From the NCBI GenBank assembly GCA_029204225.1, contig CM055102.1, positions 24,273,390 through 24,337,389 on the forward strand: DNA of 64,000 nt. The letters run 5' to 3'. This document shows, piece by piece, positions 22,571-34,800 of this stretch (position 1 is the first letter of the stretch; the number at the start of each line of letters is the position of its first letter). Source of the stretch: Diphasiastrum complanatum. Its lineage: Eukaryota; Streptophyta; Lycopodiopsida; Lycopodiales; Lycopodiaceae. The notes under the pieces are model-generated. The model saw nothing but the letters and a program-made list of their open reading frames with translations. It ran no database searches and was not told where the DNA came from. A program made the translations under genes and the position numbers.

Positions 22571-25500
22571 CCATAGTGGATTAAAATTCTAATATACAAT
22601 GTAAGAGAAAAAAAGAGTCATTACGCACATAAGCATCATTTGTAAAAAAAAGCCCAACGTTCGGGGGTCATTTTTATTGATAAAAAGAGCTTTAACATTG
22701 TACATGTACTCATGTACTCGCTTTTGCATATCATGGCTCTTCTATCACCTTAATCATTGTACCTAGATCTTTGCATTTGTATTACTGACAAATTACTGCA
22801 TCAAATAAAATTGAATATAAAAAAACTTATCAGTTTCTCATGAACAATAAACCAAAAGTATTTAGGAAACTCGTATTGTAATAAGAGAAGCTCTATTATG
22901 ATATAGTGAAGGCTCTAAGCTTCTTTAACTTTATTAGTAGTAATAAGTTCATCATTGTATGTAATGTCAATTTGCTTTCTATCAATGTGTCCATCTTGTT
23001 CCATGTCTTGATTTAATGGTATCCATGTTGTACCACTCTTTTTCCATCTTTGATAGTTAAAATTAAGGCTCAATGTTTGTCTTTGAATTTGATATCGAAA
23101 AAAAATGGAGTCTTTTAATGGAATGATTTGGTATGATGAATTGTTCAGTAGAAGTAGTGTTTAGATTCATTTTTATAATCTCTATAATGGTACCTAAGTC
23201 AATTGTGAGGTACAACAAAAGGAATGAAAAACTATGAGGACCATTTGTTTTTTAGAGGGCTTCATTCTCTTCCCTTTCTCAAAAATCAAAATGCATGATG
23301 CTCCTTCGTCTTGCAAGACACATGGTCTAAGCATAACACTTATCCTCATTTCATATTGTTCCGTTGATGCTAACCAAATGAAGAGTTTGACGAAGTTTAG
23401 CCAAAGGACAAGCAAGTTGCATGAGGTAGATACTTCATTGATGTGATTCTTACCTTTGGCAATATTGATTTTGTGTCTTTTAGTATTAGCTTTCGGATTA
23501 TAAATAATCTACAAATAAGACCAAACAACCAACAATGTAGTTACGTACGTTCAAAGTAAGTCCCCATTATTTTTCATATATACATAAGGTCATCAAAGTT
23601 TTTATGACATCTTTGAAAATCTGCATATGGTATCAACGTTCTAAGACTTCATTGTTATCACACTTGACTATCCAAAGAGCCATCATTTTTAGGGGGCTTC
23701 TAAAGGCATACAACCAAGGCTTGCTTAGTGAATATAATAATACATGCAAACAAGCTTCTTAATATGTTTTCATTTCTTTTTGCAACTACACTAAGCTTCT
23801 AGTTTTTATGACCTATAAGAAATGTTCATTTTTCAAGGACACTCCAAAACTTATTATTCTAACATAGATATTATTGATAAGTGAAACAATGGCAATGGAT
23901 AGTGCAACCAATATTGGGTTCTCAATGTGGCTCACACCAAATATACATTAGATACCACCCGACATAACAAAGGGTACATGCAATTTCAACCCTATGGAGT
24001 CCACCAACAAAGTCTTGGACCATCAAAGTCATCTTGCATAGCGTGGACCAAATTTTTAGACATCCCTAGTCACTTCATCAATGTCTAAGAGCCTATAGAT
24101 GCAGATCAAGTGCACAAGTGTGTCCACATAAAGCTCATACATTGTGTTTGAAATGGTAAAGCAATAAGAACGGTAAGTGTACTTGCAATCAAGACATACA
24201 CAATTGAAGTGGAAAAGTTTTCATGGTGCAGAGATTTGAATGAAATCATCATTGGTAGCTTGATTTCGATTCTAGGAGATGAATACTTCTAAAAAGCACT
24301 ATTTTCAGATAGTAGCAGTTATTAAAAAAGTGAACAAGAAACTTATCAAAACTACTTCGGAGATATCGGATGTGGACAAATCAGACCCATTCATTTTCAG
24401 AAGGTACGAGTTTTGAGATGTATTTAAAGGGAAACGGGACTGATCGACCTAGGATAGGCGATAATATTGGTATTCAATGTGCTAATACTTCAGATTTTAT
24501 TATAGCATAATAAGTTATTCAAGAAAGTCAATCTTAAAAGGGCATCTAGCATTGTCCAAAAAACCGTTTCTCCAACTCAGCTCTTCTTGGCGTCACTGAA
24601 TAAAAATTCTGTTGACTCGGATGAGTATGGGTCTTCAATCTCATCTGCTTGAAATGACATATGAAGTACAAAGCTAAGAGGCAATAGTGAAAATGAGGAA
24701 GAATATATATTACCCTAGCAAGTTTGAGAATCTTGTCAGTATAATGCTCAAAAAATGTTACTATTTTTATGTACTCATATTTCCAGTTTATAGAAACTTC
24801 TCTTTCCGTTAACAGGATGCTTTTATCATTTGAACATCCTGACATTTTTTGCCGTTGACAAATCATATTCTGTTTTGCATTATGAACATACTTTATACAC
24901 TGTTTTGCAACGAGTTAATTCTGTCTTTTTCATTTGGGATAGAGCATGCTTTGCTTGAAAATGGCTTTTTTAAGCTACAAAATGAAAACCTTCAGAGATA
25001 CCAAATGCCATTCTTTATAGAAAATTGTTCCCAGTTTAGAATATTTCATGTTACAATCAGTGAGTGGAGGAGAGCAAAATAATCTATGGCAGCAATTAAT
25101 CTTGTGAGTTGACAGTAATACAAATTTTAGAAAGTGGCTCAAAAGTTGATCACTCTTGTTCTGCTGTAGACATTGCAAGGTTATTGAGTATATGCAGAAC
25201 AAACAAAGGTGCTTCTTAGTAGACCTGAAGATAGACACCAGATTTTGTTCGTGTGTCACTGTAACAAAAACAAAAAAAAAAAGAAGGGTTTGACTCATCT
25301 GCAGATTTTCCCATTTCAACTAACACCAAGGCTCAGGCTCAATTGAAAAACAAATGCAGGGCATACTGCAGCATCTTGTCTGTGCCTACTGCATTCAGAT
25401 TTTTGCGGCTTGATTCAATCTCAAACAGCCTGTGTTTCTGTTGGTATGGAATTAAGATGACTTTCTGGTATGTCTTACAAACCAGTATCTATCATCATCT

Positions 25501-25756
25501 TTAACCAGCGCAAAATATTGAGGTCACTGCATAGCACATTGAATCTTGTCACCTGCATGTAAAGCATGATTAACATGCACTAGATATGTGAGCATGTCGA
25601 CTGTATATTATTTGACCAGACAGCAGTCAAACTTTCGGACAACGCTGTGCTTAAAAAATTCTCAGAGCTGAATAGTTAGACAAAATTTTTATATGAGGAA
25701 ATGCAATCTCGAGCACCCTTCCAAGACCATTCATAGCCATCCCAAGTTCCTCGAAA
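22571..25756. other. Intergenic sequence downstream of KASII
   Basis: About 3.2 kb of AT-rich sequence. It must contain the 3' UTR of KASII on its right side. I see no other gene, RNA gene or clear transposon. Confidence 0.5.
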
Positions 25757-25888
25757 TTATTCATCACAGGATTCATTATATGGGGCAAATAATATCGAAG
25801 AATTATGGCCTCCAAAACCAAATGAGTTTGACAAGGCAACCTTCACATCCAATCTCTGCTTCTTGCCACTAACAATATAGCTCATATC
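25757..25888 (-). CDS. KASII: KASII last exon (second active-site His)
   Basis: 43 codons and [22 protein letters not shown] is followed by [10 protein letters not shown] and the tail NESCDE. Acceptor TTTCAG. The 192-bp intron before it is of ordinary size. Confidence 0.96.
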   Translation of the reverse strand, partial: DMSYIVSGKKQRLDVKVALSNSFGFGGHNSSILFAPYNESCDE

Positions 25889-28800
25889 CTGAAATGCAAG
25901 AAGTGTGAACAGTTCTATTCAGAACAAGCCATCATTTTCAGAATAGCATCTGCAAAGATGTATTTTATTCAGGAGGTGAAAAATATCTCACCTTATACGC
26001 ATAAGTCTATTGAAGCCTTTATCCATTATCAGAACTGGCCAATTCACTCTACAAAAGCAAAAGTTAGTGCATCAACTCACCAGATCCTTTTCTGGATGCT
26101 CAATGTTGATTGTTGGGTGTAGCCAACCAGTCCTAATAGCCTGCAGGTAAATGCATGCAATTTACAAAAACAACTGAGTACACAAGGGGCTTATTATGAA
26201 GCGATTAATAGATGAAACGTATGAGGAACATAAATGGTGCTGGTCAGAAGTTGCGTGTGTTAAATGATGGATACAAGTTAAAAATTGGAGAATAAAAAAT
26301 TTGCTAAAAGAGAGGCCTTGTACAAACACTCGCGTAGCCTTACATAGGATACTGCAAAAGAAGTCAGTAGCCTAACCAATCTCACAAGACTTTAACAGCT
26401 TAAGATTTTAAAAATAATGTCATTAGGTACCAATCTAGTCCACTTTAAGCACTCAATCTTGGAGAGGGAGCACACTCGCTTCAGATGGCCAATAAAGGTG
26501 CTGGAGAAGAGGATTAGGACATGCTAGGCCACTAAAAGTTGGTTGATGACTTACTGGTGGGCCATCAGGTTATTTTTGGCCCGATTTCGGGCCAGAATAT
26601 GGCCTGATACTCTTTGTTTGATGTTCTTGGCACCACCTCTTTTTTTAAATTTATCCAAAAACAAAGGTTTGTAAATTCCACATTTGAAACGGGTTTCAAA
26701 CATGGGAGTTTTCAGACGCATTTGGTTGCAGATATGATTGTCCATAACAATGGCACAACTAATTTGAAACATTAGATCATCCTTAATCAGTGACAAAACT
26801 TATTTTATTCCATTTGCAGCTGTTTGCATTAAAAAGGACATAATTGTGATTTTCACATTACTCAGCTCCAAATTGTGAGGGATTGATGTTTTTTAAATTT
26901 GGATGGCACATTTATCCTCCTGATACTAACACACTAAAGTTACAGTTACAGGGTTACAGTTCAGTTCCATGTAGGCGGCCAGAAACTCCAAAGAGCAGTT
27001 GCTTGGCTTTGCTTGCGAACTCAGGCTTATTAAGGTAAGGAGTCGAGTAATCTACTTGCAATTCATTGATCAGCTATCCAAAAGTTCAGACACTGATCCA
27101 ATATTCAGCCATTTATCTTTGACAATTACAGCAAAGTACATAGATTTTTTAGCTTCCAATAAAATAATCAGGGTTTTGTATATTAGGACATTGGGAATCC
27201 AACATAGATTTGATTTGAGATCTACCAGTTCAAATACTGGAGATCCACGTTTCGCTTCCATCCTCATCTTCTTTGTCATAGCAAGAGCCTTCTGTCTTTC
27301 AGGATCTGATCAAATATCTGAGCTACTACCAGCCAGGAAAAAAAATATCATTTTATAGTTTTGAGCTCTAGAAGTCTAGCATTGGAAAGTCATCTTGAAC
27401 TTCATTTATTCTAGCTTCTATTTCACTTCGCTTTGGCATTTCTTCATTGTGATTTTCAATCCCGTTGGCAAGCTAACAATTTGTTTGCATTTAATAACAC
27501 CTCATTTTGTGTAGTCTGGGACATCCTTGCTGGGAAGTCCATCCACTTGGTCATGGTTGCATTCAAATGCGTTTGAATGCTGATTCAAACGCGTTTGAAA
27601 CGCCCACGTTTGAAACGCATTTGAAACGTGGACTTTTGGAAGCCAAATTTTTTTTGGGCCCTACCCCTCCAAATGGGATCCTAGGGCCCATCTACCTAAA
27701 AAACGACCTACACTAAGCTACCACGAGGCTGGGACAGCTCAACCACGCCTCATAACTCCTTCACTAACTGCTCCTCCATCGAGAAGAAATGCGCCCTCCT
27801 CCATTTCTTGGCAGCGATAGAAGCTTGCTCTCCACTCCATAGTTTACCAAGATTTCTTGTAGGCAGGAGTTTTGGACCATGCTGGAGTGATTAAGAGCAT
27901 CAGATCAGAGTTTTGAAGCTTGGTTTAGGAGATACAAGCAGCAGGTGCAAAAAAATTGGTTTTGAGGCCACTTCAAAGAATCAATCAGAGTTCTTTGGTT
28001 ACTGATCAAATTCAGCTGAGATTAGGAGGCAGTGTCCTAGACTGTAGGGCGCCCCATCCTAGCCATTCACATCACCATCTGCTTGGCCAGATTTGTTGTG
28101 AAGAGCAGTTGCAGGTTTTGGGCTTTTTGCACAATTTTCAGATCTGAACCTCACAATTTTGTCAATTTTCAGAATGCCTAAGCCAAAGTCTAATGTGTGG
28201 GAGCATGTTCTGATCATTGGGGAAGCTGGTAAGCAAGGGAAGGGTGGTGGAGGCATGAAACGGATGAAATGTCGTTATTGTGAACATCATTATCAAGGGG
28301 GGCCTCAACGAATTGTGTCACATGTGGTTGGGACAGGGGGATGTGGAGTGGATAAATGTGAGAAAGCACCTGTCAACGTCAAGGTTGCATTCAAATGATT
28401 CAAACGTCCACGTTTGAAACGTTTGAATGAAAGTTTCAAACAAAATCCTATATTGTTTTCTGATTTTTTTGCAAGTTTTTAAGCAACTAATGCTAATTTA
28501 AGTATTGGAACCTTAAACATAATATAAAAGTAGTTGAATAAGCATGTTTAACAATTAAAAGAATTCAATGTAGACACTAAACAACAATATGTACAAATTA
28601 CAATGAAATTTAGTTGGATATATCATATATGAAGGAATAACAAGAGTGCACCATCATCAACAAGTGCATAAAAACCATCCATCCTCAAAAAAGTTTTGGT
28701 TCAAAATGAAAATCAAGTCAATTGGTTACATTCTACTGGAAAATGGCCACTCACTAGTAACTAGCAACTACCAAACTAAGTATGATAACATAATAAAACA

Positions 28801-31800
28801 TGTAGTAAATCAAGCGTCGTCAAGTGGTATGACAACATCAGCATCCTCAACATCATCCTGTAAATCAGCATCTTCCTCATCCTCATCAAGATCCTCTGGG
28901 TCAACAAGAACAGATGACGAAGCATGAGAGGAAGTGGAAGCCATGCCCGTCTCAATATCCCTAGCAGCCTGGGTAATACCCTGTATCTCCAAGCCCTCTT
29001 CTATGTCAGCTCTCTCAGCCTCCACCACCAGCAATCGGTCCTCCTCTTGATCCTCCTCGATTTGTTGCAAAGTTAGATCCATCTTCTCAAACCCTCCTTC
29101 CTTGATCTTATCAAGGACACGAAGATTGAAATGCACAGAGACCAACATGTCAAGGGTGGATGGCTTCAACCTATTTCTCCTCTTGGTATGAATCAAGGAG
29201 AAGGTACTCCAATTTCTCTCACAAGGAGAGGGCGTAGTTCTCTGGCTAAGTATCTTGATTGCCAACCTTTGCAACTCAGGTGTGGAGGCTCCAAAGGACT
29301 CCCACCAACGCACAGCCGTTTGCCTCTGAGATGCCAAGTACATGTCCATTTGATTTAACAATGTTTCTTCATATGCTGAATTTCCACTCGAGTATCTATC
29401 AACAACTAATTTCCATCCCTTGTCAACCTCGACATCGGACTCTTGCCCCATATCCAACCACTGTGGATGCAAAGCGAATTCTGTAGCATGTAAAGGAGAA
29501 TGCATCATGTCCCATATCTCAAGGCAAAGGCTCTCTATCACACGTATTCGATCGGCATCAAAAGAGGTACATGACCGTATTCCCTCAACCATCCGGTCCA
29601 TTAGCCCATAGACAAATCCCATGGTGGCTCCCTCTCTATCAACAACTCGTAACAACTCAAGGATGGCCTTGCATAGTTTCACAATATTCTCTGCCTCCTC
29701 CCAAAATAATGGACCAAGTGTTGTATGGTCAATGTCTCTCCCTACCTCAGTTGATGCGGACTTCAAGTTTTGCCACTCCTCATGGACCACCAACCGCCTA
29801 AGGGCAACTTTTACCCGCAAGAGATTTGCAAGCACAATGTAGATGTAGCCAAAGCGTGTTTGAGCCGGCTTCAAAAGCTCACGTTTGCTCACTTTTCGAA
29901 AAACACGTAGCACCCTCTGATGACCTGTGATGAAAGTCACTATTTTCCGTGCCTTTTGCAAAACAGGAGCTACCCAATCTAGTGCTCCACTGTCCTCAAA
30001 CAGCAACTCCAGACAATGGCAAGTGCAACGTGTGAAAAAAATCTTCGAATACTCCTCTAGCATCTCACCAGCACGCAAACAATTGCTGGCATTATCCATT
30101 ACAACTTGTACCACATTGTGCTCTCCTACCTTGCCAATGATTTCTTTTAAATGTTCATAGATATACAAGCCTGATTTTTCCAAACCACTAGCATCCACAC
30201 TACATAAAAAGATGGAACCATAGATACTAGTAGCAACAAAGTTAATGATAGGTCGTCTACGTGTGTCAGACCAACCATCACACACAATCGTGCACCCATA
30301 TTTTACCCACTTATCCTTTACCATTTGCAGCTCCCTCGTAAGCAATTTTGTCTCCTCTCGCAGCTCTTTAACCCTAATAGCCTCATAAGAAGGGGCTTTC
30401 ACCGAACCACCAACCTCTCCTGCAGTTCTCAACATATCTTGAAAATATCTCCTCTTGACTACATTGAAAGGAATTGCATTCGCATAAAAAAATTTCCTGC
30501 AAGCAATCCGAAATTTGTTTCTCTTTTCTAAGGCCCATGCAGCTGTCAAATCAGCACTATTTGCAGCTCGAGCTCTTTTACGTGTAGGCCCTGTAGAAGC
30601 ATCCACGGATTGACTATTCTCCATCTCATGAACTTGGTCCTCATTGCTACTGGCATCTGGATATTGCAATCTCAATGCTTGCACCACGTTGACAGGTGCT
30701 TTCTCACATTTATCCACTCCACATCCCCCTGTCCCAAGCAAATGTGACACAATTCGTTGAGGCCCCCATTGATAATGATGTTCACAATAACGACATTTCA
30801 TCCGTTTCATGCCTCCACCACCCTTCCCTTCCTTACCAGCTTCATCAATGATCAGAACATGCTCCCACACACTTTGGCTTAGGCATTCTGAAAATTGACA
30901 AAATTGTGAGGTTCAGATCTGAAAATTGTGCAAAAAGCCCAAAACCTGCAACTGCTCTTCACAACAAATCTGGCCAAGCAGATGGTGATGTGAATGGCCA
31001 GGATGGGGCGCCCTACAGTCTAGAAGACTGCCTTCAAATCTCAGCTGAATCTAATCAGTAACCAAAGAGAACTGATTGATTCTTTGAAGTGGCCTCAAAA
31101 CCAATTTTCTTGCACCTGTTGCGGTGGTGGAGGCTGAGAGAGCTGACATAGAAGAGGGCTTGGAGATACAGGGTATTACCCAGGCTGCTAGGGATATTGA
31201 GACGGGCACGGCTTCCACTTCCTCTGATGCTTCGTCATCTGTTCTTGTTGACCTAGAGGATCTTGATGAGGATGAGGAAGATGTTGATTTACAGGATGAT
31301 GCTGACATTGTTGAGGATGCTGATGTTGTCATACCACTTGACGACGTTTGATTTACTACATGTTTTATTATGTTTGGTAGTTGCTAGCCACTAGCGAGTG
31401 GCCATTTTCCAGTAGAATGTAACCAGTTGACTTGATTTTCATTTTGAACCAAAACTTTTTTGAGGATGGATGGTTTTTATGCACTTGTTGATGATGGTGC
31501 ACTCTTGTTATTCCTTCATATATGATATATCCAACTAAATTTCATTGTAATTTGTACATATTGCTGTTTAGTGTCTACATTGAATGCTTTTAATTGTTAA
31601 ACATGCTTATTCAACTACTTTTATATTATGTTTAAGGTTCCAATACTTAAATTAGCATTAGTTGCTAAAAAATCAGAAAAAAATATAGGATTTTGTTTCA
31701 AACGTTTGAAACTTTCATTCAAACGTTTCAAACGCGTTTCAAACGTGGACGTTTGATACGTTTGAATCGTTTGAATGCAACCCTGCGTGACTTGGTATCA

Positions 31801-34800
31801 TTCTAGGGTGTGTAATCCTATAATTTGCTCTCATTACCTTCACAGGTTGGTGAAGATTTGGGGTTGAACACTTCTTTTTCATGGCTTGACTAGTGCTTGA
31901 ACTGCTATTTTCAAAATGAACTTTGTCACCTTTGACTTGCTGTGATTTAATAGCCATCGATTGATTCATCTTTAAGGTGTAAAACCCTAAATTTTGCACA
32001 TCGACTTCATTGCTTGATGGTACTTCGTTGTTAGACTATTTCGTTGTTGTCTAGTAATTAGACAAGTTTCAAATGGGGTTTCTATGATTTCCGGCTCATT
32101 AAAATTCTTTGCAGAAATTCAGATTACACCTGGTTTATTTTTTACCCAATCTTTGCAAAGCTTTGGTACATATCGTTGTTGGTACTTATTGCAGTAATAT
32201 CTTGCAACTTCCAGATTTGACTTCATGATTGCTGCTCAATCCATAGCTACCACTTGTGAGGGCATTTCCACGGGATTTTACAAAATTTTCAAGCTTGATG
32301 CAATCTTCTGAATAGGAGAAGTATCTTCCAAAGATTGAGTTTGTTTACAAACCATTTATGCTTATGTATGGATTTCAAACAGGAACAACTATTGTAATAG
32401 AAACTAAAGGGCTCAAACTTCAGAAGGTATAGCTCAAACTTCAAGATGTGCGAGAGATGATAGAACTAGCTCATGAAAATATCTAGAGTGCTCAAGGTAG
32501 AGCAAGGCAATCATTGAATCTAAAGAGATCTCGTGACAGAGTTTTAGGAAGTTGATTGGCTGTATCTTAGAATCCCAAATTACTCAAAAGTTATGAGAAG
32601 TAGAAATTGTTAGAAATTAATGTTCATTTTACCCCTAACGTTACTAGGCCATTCCTGTGAGCTATTTTAGGGGCCTATTCTATTCAGGTTAGTTATAGAT
32701 CTATGCATGTAGTAGGCGCCCGATATTTACCACGTATAGGAGTTAGATTTTTAGCTTTTTGCTTTTGCCTAAGTTAGAGATAGGCAAATATTATATAAGG
32801 AGGTGCTGTGCCCTCCATATTCCATTGTAGCGAGTTTCAGATCTATCTAAGATATTCTTTTTGTTCTATAGATTACACCTTAATTGCCCGTTCCGGAACG
32901 GAACGCGTTCCATTCCAGAACGATGCCCTCAAAAAAAAAATACGTTTTTTACAAAGGATTTAATTCATATAAATAAAGCTAATTAACTGAAAAACACAAA
33001 TGTTGTTCCGACCAGGAACGTTCCGGAACGTACGGAACGTTCAAAACGGGCTTCTAAGGATTACACCATAGGTGCTGATTGATTGCTTTTGATTGGAGCA
33101 ATTTTTAAGGAGGATTGCACATGGAGTTGGATCGCTACAAGAGGGATCGATTCTTGGAATTGGATTACTATAAATCTGCACGGCAGATTATAGGATTTGG
33201 ATCTCTTCTCATCTCTAAGTCAGATTAGTTGAAAAGGACAGGCCATTGAAAATATAAATTTTCAAGATCCCAAGTCGATGTTATATCTTCTACAAAGCTG
33301 CAAGGCAGACAGCAGAAAAATCAGACTCAGATCTACATGGCAGATGGCTGGAGAAATCATCTTCAAAGTTGAAGATCAGATGGGTGAAGATCAAATTCAA
33401 ATTGCGATCGCAGAAGGTTCTGGTCCAGGACAGATCGCAGGAGGTGCCATTTTGATTTGGATTCAAGGCCACTGGGACATAACTCAAAAAGGAATTTTTT
33501 TTGGAAACTGTTTGCTGCTGTTCAAGAACTCAGATCGCTGAAGAAGGATCATTCAGCTCACTGTAAACGATTAGTTCATATTGTTGAAAGTCAATCATTC
33601 TATACTTTCATGAACTTGTAAATAATCAGGTTGCTGTAGGACAGCAAAGTGCGGAGTGTCATATCTGTAGAAGAAATAGGATCGATTCGGTCATAACCAT
33701 CAGTTTTGCAGGACAGATCTCAGAAGTCAGGTTGCTGAAATTTTCTGATCTGAAGCAGACTGATTAGTTTGGATCTATTTGAATAATGCATGCACATGTT
33801 CTTGAGAGGAAGAACCATCAAAAATTTTGTGGAACCAACGAAGATTTTTTGAACGACAAAATCTTTGCAAAACTAACAAAAACTTCATTGAATCCTGAGT
33901 GTCATACAATGGCAAGTTTACATGATGCAGTATTATCCGAGGCAAGTAAACTTGATAGCACAAATTTTAGCATTTGGAAAGTCGAGATACAAAATATTCT
34001 CATGGATCGAGAATATTGGGATATTGTTACAGGTGCCGACATTCCTCCCACAATTGGTAGAGAAATGAGACAGTATATGAAACCGCGAAGAAAAGCTCAT
34101 CATATCATTAACAAGATATGATTATTTCACATATCAAAGATGCTACTAGACCCAAGAAAGCTTGGAATACTCTCAAAAATTTGTACGAGAATGTAGATCA
34201 ATCTAGGATTTTGTTCTTAACTAATAAGCTACACACTTTGAAAATGGATACGAGAGAATCAGTTACATTAGTTTACACGGGTAAAAGATCTTAGGGGACA
34301 ACTGATAGCAGTTAGAGAAAGTGTCCCTGATTCAAGTTTGGTAACCATTATGCTGGATAGCTTACCATTAGCCTGTCAAAATTTTGTCATGATATTATCT
34401 TTACGGAAAACCAGACCTACTTTTGATGAATTGAATGCTACTTTGTTACAAGAGGAAATGATACGACAATCTCATGAACAAGGATGATTTTAGAGAACAA
34501 GCAAAAGAAACAGGGGAATTGGGAGAAAGCATTAAATCAAACCAACAAGAAGGTGAAGAAGGCAAATTCCAACAAAAAAAAAATTGCCTTATCTGCAATA
34601 AGCTGGGTCATTCTGCAAAAGAATGCTGAAAAAAAAAGTTCAACAAGAAGAATCAGACAAGAAATCTGTTGAAGAAGAAAGACTTGATATGAAGTTGAGT
34701 GCTTTGGATCATGGCACTTGTAAATTGTTTTCGGCAACATCATCTTCATGTGATTTTTCATTAGAAGAAGAATGTTGGTTTATCAATTCAGGTGAATTAA

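Larger units (their letters stand above)
27552..31785. mobile_element. hAT element complex with an inverted internal copy
   Basis: The outer ends are CATGGTTGCATTCAAATGCG at 27552 and, inverted, CAGGGTTGCATTCAAACG at 31785; both carry CGTTTGAAACG-type subterminal repeats. The plus strand has the 5' leader and first coding part (27944-28379) at the left and the last coding part and 3' UTR (31123-31785) at the right. Between them, on the minus strand, sits a nearly whole second copy running from its own leader (31118) to its own 3' end, CAAGGTTGCATTCAAATG at 28380. So both ends of the block are repeated in inverted orientation. ACTTGGT occurs just left of 27552 and 4 bp right of 31785, which may be a trace of a target duplication. 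Confidence 0.82.

Noticed and set aside
24546-25319. Minus-strand frames of 106 and 114 codons downstream of KASII
   Set aside because: No recognisable family and low-complexity composition; more likely 3' UTR or intergenic sequence.
28172-31351. Spliced hAT gene using both strands
   Set aside because: The fragments on opposite strands are duplicates of parts of the minus-strand transposase, not exons of one gene.
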